Source of the DNA: Conyzicola lurida
GTDB lineage: Bacteria > Actinomycetota > Actinomycetes > Actinomycetales > Microbacteriaceae
DNA length: 64,000 nucleotides
Direction of reading: 5' to 3'
Assembly (NCBI RefSeq): GCF_014204935.1
Contig: NZ_JACHMJ010000001.1
Location: 2,542,001 to 2,606,000, forward strand
Shown here: piece after piece, positions 20,341 to 28,525 of the stretch
How the letters are laid out: every line of letters starts with the position of its first letter
Position numbering within the stretch: position 1 is the first letter of the stretch
The notes under the pieces: model-generated
The model's database searches: none
What the model saw: the letters and a program-made list of their open reading frames with translations, nothing else
What the model was told of the DNA's origin: nothing
Program-made: the position numbers and the translations under genes

Positions 20341-21234
20341 ATGTCGGTCGGCTTGCTCGCCGTAGTCGATGACATCCTGACCGCCGCCCTCAAGGCGAGC
20401 GCGAAGACCGCAGGAGTCGTCATCGACGACGCGGCCGTCACACCCCAGTACGTCCAGGGCCTCACGCCGGCCCGCGAACTCCACGTCGTCAAGTGGATCG
20501 GGCTCGGCAGCCTCTTCAACAAGTTCATCATCATCATCCCGTTGGCGCTCCTGCTCTCCGCGTTCGCGCCGTGGGTCCTGCCGTTCCTGCTCATCATCGG
20601 CGGCACCTACCTCTGCTTCGAGGGAGCAGAGAAGGTCATGGAGTGGTTCGGCGTGCACCACGCCGTCGAGGACGCCGGTGCGCGCGACGAGAAGAAACTG
20701 ATCTTCGGCGCTATCCGTACCGACCTGATCCTCAGCACCGAGATCATGCTCATCGCCCTGGCCGAGCTCGACCCCGACTTCGGCATCTGGATGACGCTCG
20801 GCGCACTCGCCGTCATCGGCCTGGCCATGACGATCGTCGTCTACGGCGCGGTCGCCCTCCTCGTGAAGATCGACGACATCGGTCTCGGCCTGATGAAGAA
20901 CCCGGCACGTAAGGTGCGCCGCACGGGTGCGCGCATCGTCGCCGCGATGCCCACCGTGTTCCGCGTGATCAGCATCGTCGGCACGGTCGCGATGCTCTGG
21001 GTCGGCGGACACCTCGTCATCGCCAACCTCGCCGAGACCTTCTGGCACGGACCCTACGACCTCGTGCACGCCGTGACCCACGCGATCGAGGCCGCCGGCC
21101 CCGTCGTCGCCTGGATCGTCGACACGGCGATCTCGGCCGTGTTCGGTCTCGTGCTCGGCATGATCGTCGTGGGCATCGTGCTCGGGATGACGCGGCTGCT
21201 CAAGCGCAAGAACCCGGCCGCCGCGGCGCACTAG
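20341..21234 (+). CDS. DUF808 family membrane protein (YedI-like)
   Basis: The 297-residue protein matches DUF808 in length and in the blocks SVGLLAVVDDILTAALKAS, YLCFEGAEKVMEW and FGAIRTDLILSTEIM. It has about seven hydrophobic segments. Function is unknown in all species. It is a single-gene unit; GAGGAGATCCC just before the ATG is a good ribosome site. Confidence 0.92.
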   Translation: MSVGLLAVVDDILTAALKASAKTAGVVIDDAAVTPQYVQGLTPARELHVVKWIGLGSLFNKFIIIIPLALLLSAFAPWVLPFLLIIGGTYLCFEGAEKVMEWFGVHHAVEDAGARDEKKLIFGAIRTDLILSTEIMLIALAELDPDFGIWMTLGALAVIGLAMTIVVYGAVALLVKIDDIGLGLMKNPARKVRRTGARIVAAMPTVFRVISIVGTVAMLWVGGHLVIANLAETFWHGPYDLVHAVTHAIEAAGPVVAWIVDTAISAVFGLVLGMIVVGIVLGMTRLLKRKNPAAAAH

Positions 21235-21240
21235 GCCGCG

Positions 21241-21543
21241 CTACTCCAGCTTCTCGAGCTCGGCGAGCGCCTCCCGGGCGCGCGCGATGCGGTCCGCCTC
21301 GGGCTCGTCCCACCAGTACGGGCCGCGTTCGCCGAGCCCGTGTTTCGCGAGGCCGACGCGCGTGCGCGCCGCGGCCACGGCGTCGGTGTCGCCGGCGCGC
21401 TTGGCGACGCCGACTCCGGAGCGACCACGACCGAGATGCGACTTCAGCGCCTCGACGAGGTCGGCGGGCAGGCACGGGTCGGTGCGACGCCAGCGCCGGC
21501 CGCCGATGACCATCCACCGGGCGTCATCGTCGGCGTGCGTCAT
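21241..21543 (-). CDS. Conserved hypothetical protein
   Basis: This 100-residue protein is rich in charged residues, with RWMVIGGRRWRRTDPCLP near the N-terminus and RGPYWWDEPEADRIARAREAL near the C-terminus. No membrane segment or catalytic motif is seen. Similar short proteins occur in actinobacteria without an assigned role. The ATG at 21543 is chosen because the frame upstream runs into the terminator of the tRNA gene. It ends 6 bp from the DUF808 stop, in convergent orientation. Confidence 0.7.
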   Translation of the reverse strand: MTHADDDARWMVIGGRRWRRTDPCLPADLVEALKSHLGRGRSGVGVAKRAGDTDAVAAARTRVGLAKHGLGERGPYWWDEPEADRIARAREALAELEKLE

Positions 21544-21582
21544 CCGGGCCCTCGTGTTCTGTGACCTGAAACTGTCGGGAAA

Positions 21583-21608
21583 ACACAAAAGGCCCGGATG
21601 ACCGGGCC
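21583..21608 (-). terminator. Terminator of the tRNA-Lys transcript
   Basis: Minus strand GGCCCGG-TCAT-CCGGGCC (21591-21608) followed by TTTTGTGTTTT. It begins 3 nt after the encoded CCA end of the tRNA. Confidence 0.9.
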
Positions 21609-21610
21609 TG

Positions 21611-21686
<76 letters not shown>

Positions 21687-21760
21687 GTAGCGCTTGAACT
21701 TTCCGCGCCGAGAATCGAGATTAGCATAAGTAATAACCACCCTGCGACACGAGGAGCACC

Positions 21761-22237
21761 ATGACCGCCACGAAACTCGAAATCGGCGCGAAAGCTCCCG
21801 ACTTTTCCCTGCAGAATCAGGACGGGGAATCCGTTTCGCTGTCTGATTTCTCCGGCAAGAAGGTGATCGTCTACTTCTACCCGGCGGCGGGTACGCCCGG
21901 CTGCACGACGCAGGCCTGCGATTTCCGCGACAACATCAACTCGCTGAAGTCGGCCGGCTACCAGGTGCTCGGAGTCTCGAAGGACACCGTCGCCGACCTG
22001 AAGAAGTTCCAGGCCGAGCAGGGGCTGAACTTCCCGCTGCTGAGCGACCTCGACCTGACGGTTCACAACCTCTACGCCGCGTACGGCGAGAAGAACCTCT
22101 ACGGCAAGGTCGTCACCGGCGTGCTGCGTTCCACCTTCGTCATCGACGAGAGCGGCGTCATCGAGCTCGCGTTGTACAACGTCAAGGCCACCGGCCACGT
22201 CGCGAGCCTGCGCAAGAAGCTGGGCGTCGACGCGTAA
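21761..22237 (+). CDS. bcp: Thioredoxin-dependent thiol peroxidase (Bcp/PrxQ-type peroxiredoxin)
   Basis: The 158-residue peroxiredoxin has peroxidatic Cys48 in AAGTPGCTTQAC and a second Cys53 five residues on, the atypical 2-Cys layout of PrxQ. It should reduce hydrogen peroxide and organic hydroperoxides in the cytoplasm with thioredoxin as donor. The ATG follows GAGGAGCACC. It is a single gene with a hairpin 19 nt after its stop. Confidence 0.96.
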   Translation: MTATKLEIGAKAPDFSLQNQDGESVSLSDFSGKKVIVYFYPAAGTPGCTTQACDFRDNINSLKSAGYQVLGVSKDTVADLKKFQAEQGLNFPLLSDLDLTVHNLYAAYGEKNLYGKVVTGVLRSTFVIDESGVIELALYNVKATGHVASLRKKLGVDA

Positions 22238-22255
22238 CGCTGCCTGATCGGCGCG

Positions 22256-22279
22256 GCGCTGTCGGTTGACCGGCAGCGC
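22256..22279. terminator. Bidirectional hairpin between bcp and the membrane protein gene
   Basis: GCGCTGTCGG-TTGA-CCGGCAGCGC forms a 10-bp stem with one wobble between two convergent stops. No T run is present on either side. Confidence 0.65.
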
Positions 22280-22301
22280 GGCGCCGAAACAGCAGCCTGA
22301 C

Positions 22302-22739
22302 TTACGCGTCGCGCTGCGACGTCTCCGCGAGCACCGGCTTGGTGAACAGCAGCACCATCACGACGATCGCGGGGATGAGCAGCAGCCAGCCGATGTCGAC
22401 GCGCGAGAACAGACCTTGGAAGCTGCCCAGAGCGACGGCGGCGATCAGCACCTGGACGACGATCGCCGCGCCGCGGATCCACGCTTTGCCGCGCAGCGTG
22501 TTGATCGCGATCACCGTGACCCAGACGGCGGCGATGGCGGTGCAGACCGTCAGCGCGAGGGCGCTCGCGATCGAGTCGGCGCGCGCGATCAGCATCTCGA
22601 CGATGAGTACCGCGGTGACCAGATAGAGCGCCACGGCCTCGATGAAAATCACCGCCGCGAGCAGCAGGACGAGGGGGTGGTGGCGAGGCCGACCGCCGCC
22701 CTGATCGGCGGATTCTTCAACGATCGGCGTCTCGCTCAC
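22302..22739 (-). CDS. Four-helix membrane protein of unknown function
   Basis: The 145-residue protein has a short polar N-terminus and four hydrophobic helices (about 23-45, 50-70, 75-95, 110-128), ending FTKPVLAETSQRDA. No motif points to a function. The GTG at 22739 is preferred because upstream codons in the same frame look non-coding and overlap the divergent whiB1 promoter region; its ribosome site is weak. It is convergent with bcp and divergent from whiB1. Confidence 0.72.
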   Translation of the reverse strand: MSETPIVEESADQGGGRPRHHPLVLLLAAVIFIEAVALYLVTAVLIVEMLIARADSIASALALTVCTAIAAVWVTVIAINTLRGKAWIRGAAIVVQVLIAAVALGSFQGLFSRVDIGWLLLIPAIVVMVLLFTKPVLAETSQRDA

Positions 22740-22907
22740 AGCTACATCCCATACAAAACCATTGATTTGCGTGCTTCGGTATGAGAGTCTATTCGAGGTT
22801 GATTTCCAGCCTGCAGTGCTGCGGCGAATCCCACCTCTCTTATCCCACCCGAATTCTCGAGGGCGATTACCCATGCCCGCAAGAAGCCCTCTACCGAAGG
22901 AGCACCC

Positions 22908-23156
22908 ATGGATTGGCGCGACAAAGCTGCCTGCCTCACCGCTGACCCGGAACTTTTCTTCCCGGTTGGAAACACCGGTCCGGCGGTCGACCAGATCGAC
23001 AAGGCGAAGGCTGTTTGTGCGCGTTGCTCCGTGACCGAGATGTGCCTCCAGTACGCGCTCGAGACCAGCCAGGACTCCGGCGTCTGGGGCGGCCTCAGCG
23101 AAGACGAGCGCCGCGCCCTCAAGCGTCGCGCAGCCCGCGCCCGCCGCGCTTCCTAA
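22908..23156 (+). CDS. whiB1: WhiB1-type iron-sulfur regulator
   Basis: The 82-residue protein has the four cluster cysteines C9, C37, C40 and C46 (VCARCSVTEMC), the GVWGG turn and a basic C-terminal tail KRRAARARRAS that binds DNA. The opening MDWRDKAACL is typical of WhiB1. WhiB1 proteins carry a NO-sensitive 4Fe-4S cluster and act with the principal sigma factor. A PdtaS-type kinase lies 2.2 kb away; the two are neighbours in mycobacteria. The ATG has AAGGAG upstream. Confidence 0.95.
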   Translation: MDWRDKAACLTADPELFFPVGNTGPAVDQIDKAKAVCARCSVTEMCLQYALETSQDSGVWGGLSEDERRALKRRAARARRAS

Positions 23157-23187
23157 AACGTTCCGCCCGCTGTCACAGCAGCAACCA

Positions 23188-23226
23188 CGAACTGCCGCTC
23201 ACCCCGCACCGGTGAGCGGCAGTTCG
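23188..23226 (+). terminator. Terminator after whiB1
   Basis: CGAACTGCCGCTCACC (23188-23203) pairs perfectly over 16 bp with GGTGAGCGGCAGTTCG (23211-23226). Only a weak T tract follows. Confidence 0.85.
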
Positions 23227-23276
23227 GTCGTTAAGCAGGCATTGTCGAGCGGATGCCGCAGGAGTTAACTGTCCGC

Positions 23277-23951
23277 ATGGCAGAACTTCCCTCCGGATGG
23301 GTTGCCCTCGGCGAATCACGCGAGTGGCAGCGCATCCTCACCTCCCGCCTGTCCAAGACCGGCAAGCGCTTCTACGTGCTGTACTTCGTCGCGATCCTGC
23401 TCCTCATGTGGATCGCCCGCTGGGCGTTCGACGTCTTCGGCCCGGTCCCCGTTCTCGTCGTGCTCGGCCTCCTCGTGCTGGCGGCGGTCATCGTCGCCGT
23501 CTACGCCATGACCCGCTCGCCGCGCAGCGAGGTGAACTTCGACACCGGCCAGGTACGAGTGCGCGGCAACACCCTGCCGTTCGACCACATCACCGAGGCG
23601 GTCTACCTCCCGGTGGCGCACAACGACCGGGTCGACGCCTTCCTCAGTCTCGACACCCACGGCATGCCGGTGATCACGGTCTGCCTGCGGTCGACGCATC
23701 TCCCCGAATTGACACCCCACGAACGGATGCTCGTGGCCGAGATCCTGCGCCGGTCCAGTGTCGAGATCCCCCAGAGCAAGCGCGGCCGCACCAACGTCTA
23801 CTACGACCCCGACGGCAAATACGAGTGGATGCGGCATCCGAACCACCTGAGCCGCGAGGACGCGATCGAGTACGTGCTGCACACCCCGAAGTCGGGCGAG
23901 GCCTGGCGCACCCCTCCCCCGAAGAAGAGCATCTGGATCGACGAGAACTAG
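23277..23951 (+). CDS. Membrane protein of unknown function, paralogue 1
   Basis: The 224-residue protein starts MAELPSGWVALGES, has two adjacent membrane helices (about 33-52 and 55-77), then a soluble part. Its C-terminal half shares NFDTGQVRV, VAEILRRSSVEIP, HPNHLSREDAIEYVL and TPKSGE with the next gene, so the pair arose by duplication. No known domain recognised. The start at 23277 is chosen because both paralogues open MAELP; an in-frame ATG 24 bp upstream lacks a ribosome site. Confidence 0.8.
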   Translation: MAELPSGWVALGESREWQRILTSRLSKTGKRFYVLYFVAILLLMWIARWAFDVFGPVPVLVVLGLLVLAAVIVAVYAMTRSPRSEVNFDTGQVRVRGNTLPFDHITEAVYLPVAHNDRVDAFLSLDTHGMPVITVCLRSTHLPELTPHERMLVAEILRRSSVEIPQSKRGRTNVYYDPDGKYEWMRHPNHLSREDAIEYVLHTPKSGEAWRTPPPKKSIWIDEN

Positions 23952-23971
23952 GCGTGGGATAGTCTCGCCCT

Positions 23972-24622
23972 ATGGCAGAGCTCCCGCACGGTTGGGTCGT
24001 CGTCGGACCGAAGCCGTCGTGGCGGATGGTTCTGGGGACGCGGATCGGCGTCCGGATCTACCCATTGATTCTCCTGGTCGTTACCGGGCCACAGGTGGCG
24101 CGTATGTTCGCGAGCAACGACGATTCGACGCTCGTCACCGTCGTCGCACTCGTGCTGGCGGTCGTCGTCGCCGCCGTCTCGGTTGCATTGATCGTCGCCG
24201 CCCAGCGTCCGCGCCTCAACTTCGATACCTCCCAGCTGCGGGTCGGGCGAAAGACGATAGGGTTCGCCGACCTGACGACCGCTATGTCCGTCGGTCTCCC
24301 CCGCGGCACCACCACCGACTGGTCTCTGCAGATCGGCAGGGGCTCCGCGGCGCCCCTCCTCTTCACAGTGCGCTCCACCCGCGACCCCGAGCTGAGCGAC
24401 TCCGACCGCGAACTGGTCGCGGAGCTGCTCCGGCGCTCGTCGGTCGCACTTCCCGCGCCCAAGTCCGACCGCGATGACCCGACCGGGAAGTTCGCCTGGA
24501 TGGACCACCCCAACCACCTGTCGCGTGACGAGGCCATCGAGTGGGTGCTCAACACTCCCGAGTCCGGCGAGCCGGTGCGTGCCCGCAACCGGCGCAAAAG
24601 CCCCTGGATCAACGACGACTGA
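23972..24622 (+). CDS. Membrane protein of unknown function, paralogue 2
   Basis: The 216-residue protein repeats the plan of its neighbour: MAELPHGWVVVG, two membrane helices (about 29-46 and 52-75), NFDTSQLRVG, VAELLRRSSVALP and HPNHLSRDEAIEWVLNTPESGE. The helices and the middle region are diverged while the C-terminal motif block is kept, suggesting that this block is the functional part. It lies 20 bp after paralogue 1, likely co-transcribed. Confidence 0.8.
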   Translation: MAELPHGWVVVGPKPSWRMVLGTRIGVRIYPLILLVVTGPQVARMFASNDDSTLVTVVALVLAVVVAAVSVALIVAAQRPRLNFDTSQLRVGRKTIGFADLTTAMSVGLPRGTTTDWSLQIGRGSAAPLLFTVRSTRDPELSDSDRELVAELLRRSSVALPAPKSDRDDPTGKFAWMDHPNHLSRDEAIEWVLNTPESGEPVRARNRRKSPWINDD

Positions 24623-24685
24623 CACGGTGTCCGAGCTCACCGCCGGCATCCGCACCCGCTGACCACCCCACACGAAGGACGCACC

Positions 24686-25141
24686 ATGACGCTCGACATC
24701 GGCTCCACCCTCCACCTCGACCTGCGTGAGTCCGACGGGACGGCGATCAGCCTCGAGGACTACCGCGGCACGGACAACGTGTTCGTCTACTTCATGCGCG
24801 CGCTGTCGTGCGCCCAGTGCAACGCCGCCGTGCGCACGCTCGCCGGGCAGAAGGACGAGCTCGCGGCATCCGGGGTCACGGTCATCGTGGCCGTTCCCGA
24901 GGACGCCGAGTCCGCCACCGCGTGGAAGGCGAAGAAGGCCGTGCCGTTCCCCGTCGTCGTCGGCAAGGACGGCACCCCGCACGCCGAGGCCGGCCTGCTG
25001 CGCAAGGTGTTCGGCGCGATCCAGCAGTCGGGCGGCGTGCTCGTCGACAAGCAGGGCGTGGTGCGCTACTCGCACGTGTCGACCAACCCGGGCGCGAGCT
25101 ACAACAAGGCGGAACTCGCCACGGCGATCGCCGCTCTGTAA
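24686..25141 (+). CDS. Peroxiredoxin/AhpC-TSA family thioredoxin-fold protein
   Basis: This 151-residue redoxin has the thioredoxin-like order ISLEDYRGTDNVFVYFMRALSC...GVTVIVAVPED...GVLVDKQGVVRYSHV. Its active-site pair is C42xxC45 in SCAQC rather than the usual peroxiredoxin PxxxTxxC, so disulfide reductase or peroxidase activity are both possible. AAGGACGCACC precedes the ATG. It follows the paralogous membrane pair by 63 bp in the same direction. Confidence 0.85.
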   Translation: MTLDIGSTLHLDLRESDGTAISLEDYRGTDNVFVYFMRALSCAQCNAAVRTLAGQKDELAASGVTVIVAVPEDAESATAWKAKKAVPFPVVVGKDGTPHAEAGLLRKVFGAIQQSGGVLVDKQGVVRYSHVSTNPGASYNKAELATAIAAL

Positions 25142-25156
25142 CAAAATCAGACAACA

Positions 25157-25184
25157 GGATGGCGCGGCCGAGGCCGCGCCATCC
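25157..25184. terminator. Bidirectional hairpin between redoxin and pdtaS genes
   Basis: GGATGGCGCGGCC-GA-GGCCGCGCCATCC is a perfect 13-bp stem between convergent genes, without a strong T run. Confidence 0.75.
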
Positions 25185-25311
25185 GTCCTGTCCGGCGTGC
25201 GACCGGGGCGAACCGTCCTGTCGGGCGCGGCGGGCGGCGGGTACTCGTCCCGGGCGCGCGCTCAGGGCCGCGCGGCGAGCGCGGTGCCCGACGCCGGGCG
25301 GCATCCGGCCC

Positions 25312-26808
25312 CTAGTTCTTGGTGAGCCAGTTCAGCGGGATCTCGATGGTGACCTCGGTGCCCGACCCCATGATCGTGTGCCAGTCGATCGAGCCGCCGA
25401 GCTCGCCCTGGATCAGGGTGCGCACGATCTGCGTGCCGAGGCCCGAGCCGACCTTGCCCTCGGCGAGGCCCACGCCGTTGTCGCGCACCTTGACGGAGAG
25501 CTGCTCCTCGTTGCGGGCGGCGATGATCTCGACCTCGCCCTCCTCGCGTCCGGCGAGGCCGTGCTCGACCGCGTTCGTGACGAGCTCGGTGAGCGCGAGG
25601 GCCAGCGGGGTGGCGTACTCGCTGGGCAGGACGCCGAAGCTTCCGGTGGACTTGGGGTGCACGGTCGTGTTGTGCCCCGTCGCGATCTCGGCGATGAGCA
25701 GCAGCACGCGGTCGAACACGGCGTCGAAGTCGACGTTCTGGTTGAGGCCCTCGCTGAGGGTGTCGTGCACGACGGCGATGGCGGTGACGCGGCGCATCGC
25801 CTGTCCGAGCGCCTCACGGGCGACGTCGCTGTGCGTGCGGCGGGCCTGGATGCGCAGCAGCGACGCGACCGTCTGCAGGTTGTTCTTCACCCGGTGGTGG
25901 ATCTCGCGGATCGTCGCGTCCTTGGTGATGAGCTCGCGCTCCTGGTGGCGCACCTCGGTGACGTCGCGGCAGAGCACGATGGCCCCCACGCGTTCGCCGC
26001 GGTTGCGCACCGGGATCGCGCGGATCGACACGGTGACGCCGCGCGCCTCGATGTCTGTGCGCCACGGGGCGCGTCCGGTGACCACGAGGGGCAACGACTC
26101 GTCGACGACGAGGCGGCCGTGCAGCAGGCTCGTAGTGACCTCGGCGAGCGACTCGCCCTCGAGCTCGCCGGCGAAGCCCATGCGGTTGAACGCGGAGAGC
26201 GCGTTGGGGCTGGCGAAGGTGACGGTGCCGTCGACGTCGAGGCGGATGAGGCCGTCGGACGCGCGCGGCGCACCGCGGCGCGGGCCGGTCGGGGCGCCGA
26301 GGTCGGGGAAGTCGCCCGAGGCGATCATCGCGAAGACGTCGTTGGCGCACTCGTTGAAGGTGAGCTCCTGGCGTCCGGGAGTGCGGGCCTCGCTCAGGTT
26401 GGTGTGGCGGGTGATGACGGCGACCGGCGCCTCGGAAATCGCGGCGGTGCTGGGCGAGAGCCGGCGAAGCACGGGCACGGCGCGCACGCGCGTCGGGGTC
26501 TCCTCGTACCAGGTCGGGGTTCCGGTGTCGATGATCGTGGCGGTCTCGAACGCCTCGGTCACCTGGTGCACCCACTCGGGCTTCACGGCCTGCCCGACGA
26601 AGTCACGATAGAACAGCGTCGCGCTGCTCGACGGGCGGGCGTGGGCAACGGCCACGAACGAGCCCTCGGCGCTCGGCACCCACAGCACGATGTCGGCGAA
26701 GGCGAGATCGGCGAGCAACTGCCAGTCGCCGACGAGCAAGTGCAGCCATTCGATGTCCGCTTCGCTCGATCGTCCTTGGGCCTGTACGAGATCACTGAGG
26801 GTCGACAC
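25312..26808 (-). CDS. pdtaS: PdtaS-type cytosolic sensor histidine kinase (HisKA_2)
   Basis: The 498-residue kinase has an N-terminal GAF-like domain (about 1-150), a PAS-like domain (about 180-285), then HisKA_2 with IREIHHRVKNNLQTVASLL (phospho-His 304 or 305) and an HATPase domain (ELVTNAVEHG, VRDNGVGLAEGKVGSGLG). No membrane segment is seen. In mycobacteria PdtaS phosphorylates the ANTAR antiterminator PdtaR and its gene adjoins whiB1, as nearly here. The GTG start has AGGA five bases before it. The partner regulator is not in this window. Confidence 0.93.
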   Translation of the reverse strand: MSTLSDLVQAQGRSSEADIEWLHLLVGDWQLLADLAFADIVLWVPSAEGSFVAVAHARPSSSATLFYRDFVGQAVKPEWVHQVTEAFETATIIDTGTPTWYEETPTRVRAVPVLRRLSPSTAAISEAPVAVITRHTNLSEARTPGRQELTFNECANDVFAMIASGDFPDLGAPTGPRRGAPRASDGLIRLDVDGTVTFASPNALSAFNRMGFAGELEGESLAEVTTSLLHGRLVVDESLPLVVTGRAPWRTDIEARGVTVSIRAIPVRNRGERVGAIVLCRDVTEVRHQERELITKDATIREIHHRVKNNLQTVASLLRIQARRTHSDVAREALGQAMRRVTAIAVVHDTLSEGLNQNVDFDAVFDRVLLLIAEIATGHNTTVHPKSTGSFGVLPSEYATPLALALTELVTNAVEHGLAGREEGEVEIIAARNEEQLSVKVRDNGVGLAEGKVGSGLGTQIVRTLIQGELGGSIDWHTIMGSGTEVTIEIPLNWLTKN

Positions 26809-26894
26809 GTTCCTAGGCTAGCCCGTGCGGGAGCCCGGCGTTTTACCGGGCAGACACCTGCGAGAATGAACGTCACTTTTGTTGGGGGGTCTGG

Positions 26895-27257
26895 ATGTCG
26901 GAGGGCAACGGGCAGCGGCGGCTGAGCCGGGGATGGGCGATCACCCTCCTGGTGCTGGTCGTCGTGCTGTTCGTCGGCGGCAGCACGGTCGCCGCGCTGT
27001 CCTTCGTCACCACGCTGAACGCGCGGCCCATCGAGGTGACCTGCACGGTCGACTCGACCTTCGGCGACGCGACGTCGGACGACGGCGAGAGCGGGCGCCC
27101 CGGTTTCAGCGTGCAGACCTCCGGCGCACCCGAGTGCGAGGACTTCTACGTGCGCGACGTCGCGCTGCGCGGCGAGATCGAGGTCGGCGAGACCTATGTC
27201 TTCACGATCTCGAACCTGATCGGGTACACGAATGTCGAGGCGGTCGCGTCGCCGTGA
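26895..27257 (+). CDS. Small membrane-anchored protein of unknown function
   Basis: The 120-residue protein has one N-terminal membrane helix (about 15-40) and an exported C-terminal domain of about 75 residues with two cysteines (VTCTV and APECEDF) that may form a disulfide. No known family recognised. The ATG follows GGGGGTCTGG. Its stop overlaps the next start as TGATG. Confidence 0.75.
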   Translation: MSEGNGQRRLSRGWAITLLVLVVVLFVGGSTVAALSFVTTLNARPIEVTCTVDSTFGDATSDDGESGRPGFSVQTSGAPECEDFYVRDVALRGEIEVGETYVFTISNLIGYTNVEAVASP

Positions 27258-27754
27258 TGCTCGAGACTCCGCGTCTTCTGTTGCCGCCGCTCACCAGGGA
27301 GCACACCGCCGACCTGGTCACGTTGTATTCGGACCCGGACGTCGCGCGATACGTCGGCGGCGCGCGGCTGACGCCCGCGACGATTCCGCGGCAGGCCGAG
27401 GTGCTCGCGGACGAGTGGGACGAGCGCGGGTGCGGGCAGAGTGCCGTCGTCGAGAGGTCGACGGGCGCGTTTCTCGGACGAGTCGGCTTGCACTACTGGC
27501 CCGCGTGGGACGAGGTGGAGCTGGGCTACGTTCTGGCCGCGCACGCCCAGGGGCGCGGGCTGGCCGCGGAAGCGAGCGGGGCGTGGATCGACTGGGCGCG
27601 GACGCACCTCGGACGGAAGTCGCTCGTCGCCGTCATCCAACCGGCCAACGCGGCATCCGTGGGTCTGGCTCTGAAGCTCGGATTCGCTCTCGACCGGGCT
27701 GATGTCACGGAGAGCGGGGATGCCGTGGAGGTGTATCGGCTGCCGCTGGGGTAG
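27257..27754 (+). CDS. GNAT-family N-acetyltransferase
   Basis: The 165-residue enzyme opens LETPRLLLPPLTREH, like ribosomal-protein (RimJ-type) acetyltransferases, and has the acetyl-CoA loop AHAQGRGLAAEAS and the C-terminal NAASVGLALKLGF. The substrate is unknown. It is translationally coupled to the upstream small membrane protein. A dispersed palindromic repeat begins immediately after its stop. Confidence 0.92.
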   Translation: MLETPRLLLPPLTREHTADLVTLYSDPDVARYVGGARLTPATIPRQAEVLADEWDERGCGQSAVVERSTGAFLGRVGLHYWPAWDEVELGYVLAAHAQGRGLAAEASGAWIDWARTHLGRKSLVAVIQPANAASVGLALKLGFALDRADVTESGDAVEVYRLPLG

Positions 27755-27778
27755 GGGTTTCGACGGGCTCAACCCGCC
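27755..27778. repeat. Dispersed intergenic repeat, copy 1 of 3
   Basis: GGGTTTCGACGGGCTCAACC followed by CGCC, next to a gene end. The ends GGGTT/AACCC can pair. Other copies are at 36174-36196 and 51099-51122. Confidence 0.9.
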
Positions 27779-27813
27779 TGCCGGCCTGCCAGCGTCACAT
27801 TGGCCGAAGACTA

Positions 27814-27841
27814 TTCACAACGTGGCATACTTCTGGATAAT
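27814..27841 (+). promoter_or_regulatory. Candidate promoter of the tetR gene at 27872
   Basis: -35 TTCACA (27814-27819), 16-bp spacer and -10 GATAAT (27836-27841), 30 bp before the ATG. Confidence 0.5.
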
Positions 27842-27871
27842 TGCGTTAGGCGTCGGGGCGGGAGAGCCGGT

Positions 27872-28525
27872 ATGACCACCACAGAGGCACCACCCGGATC
27901 CCTGCCGGGCACCGCCCGCGCGGCCCGTCCGCAAGAGAGAACGGCCCAGCGTCGTCGAGCGATTCTGGATGCCGCGACCCGCGTCTTCGGCGAACGCGGG
28001 TACAACAACGGATCCCTCGTCGAGATCGCGGAAATCGTCGGCATCACCCACGCCGGCGTGCTGCACCACTTCGGTTCGAAGGAGCAGCTGCTGCTCGCGG
28101 TTCTCGCCCACCGCGACGAGGTCGACATCGAACGGCTCGCGACACAGCAGCGCCCGGTCGGCGCGGAGTTCCTCAGCCACCTCGTCGCCACCGCGCAGGC
28201 GAACACCGAGCGCAGCGGCATCGTGCAGACCTACGCCGTGCTCGCCGCGGAGTCCGTCACGGGCGACCACCCCGCGCAGGAGTTCTTCCGCGGCCGGTTC
28301 GCGGTTCTCCGCGGAGACGTCGCGGACGCGCTCGGCCTCACGGTCGGGGCACCCGCTTCGGACGAGCGGGTGGTCGCCGCGGCATCCGCCATCATCGCCG
28401 TGATGGACGGCCTGCAGGTGCAGTGGCTGCTCGATGCCGAGACGGTCGCGATGCCCGACACCCTGCGATTCGTCATCGACGCCATCGTCGAGAGCCTGCG
28501 ACGGAGCGTCGCCGCGACGCCGTAG
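27872..28525 (+). CDS. TetR-family transcriptional regulator
   Basis: The 217-residue regulator has the HTH AILDAATRVFGERGYNNGSL / IVGITHAGVLHHFGSKEQLL and a C-terminal ligand domain of the TetR_C_6-like helical type. The ATG at 27872 follows GGGAG; an in-frame start 72 bp upstream lies over the promoter. No target gene is adjacent in the same direction. Its last 53 bp overlap the end of the convergent ATPase gene, so some antisense interference is possible. Confidence 0.92.
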   Translation: MTTTEAPPGSLPGTARAARPQERTAQRRRAILDAATRVFGERGYNNGSLVEIAEIVGITHAGVLHHFGSKEQLLLAVLAHRDEVDIERLATQQRPVGAEFLSHLVATAQANTERSGIVQTYAVLAAESVTGDHPAQEFFRGRFAVLRGDVADALGLTVGAPASDERVVAAASAIIAVMDGLQVQWLLDAETVAMPDTLRFVIDAIVESLRRSVAATP

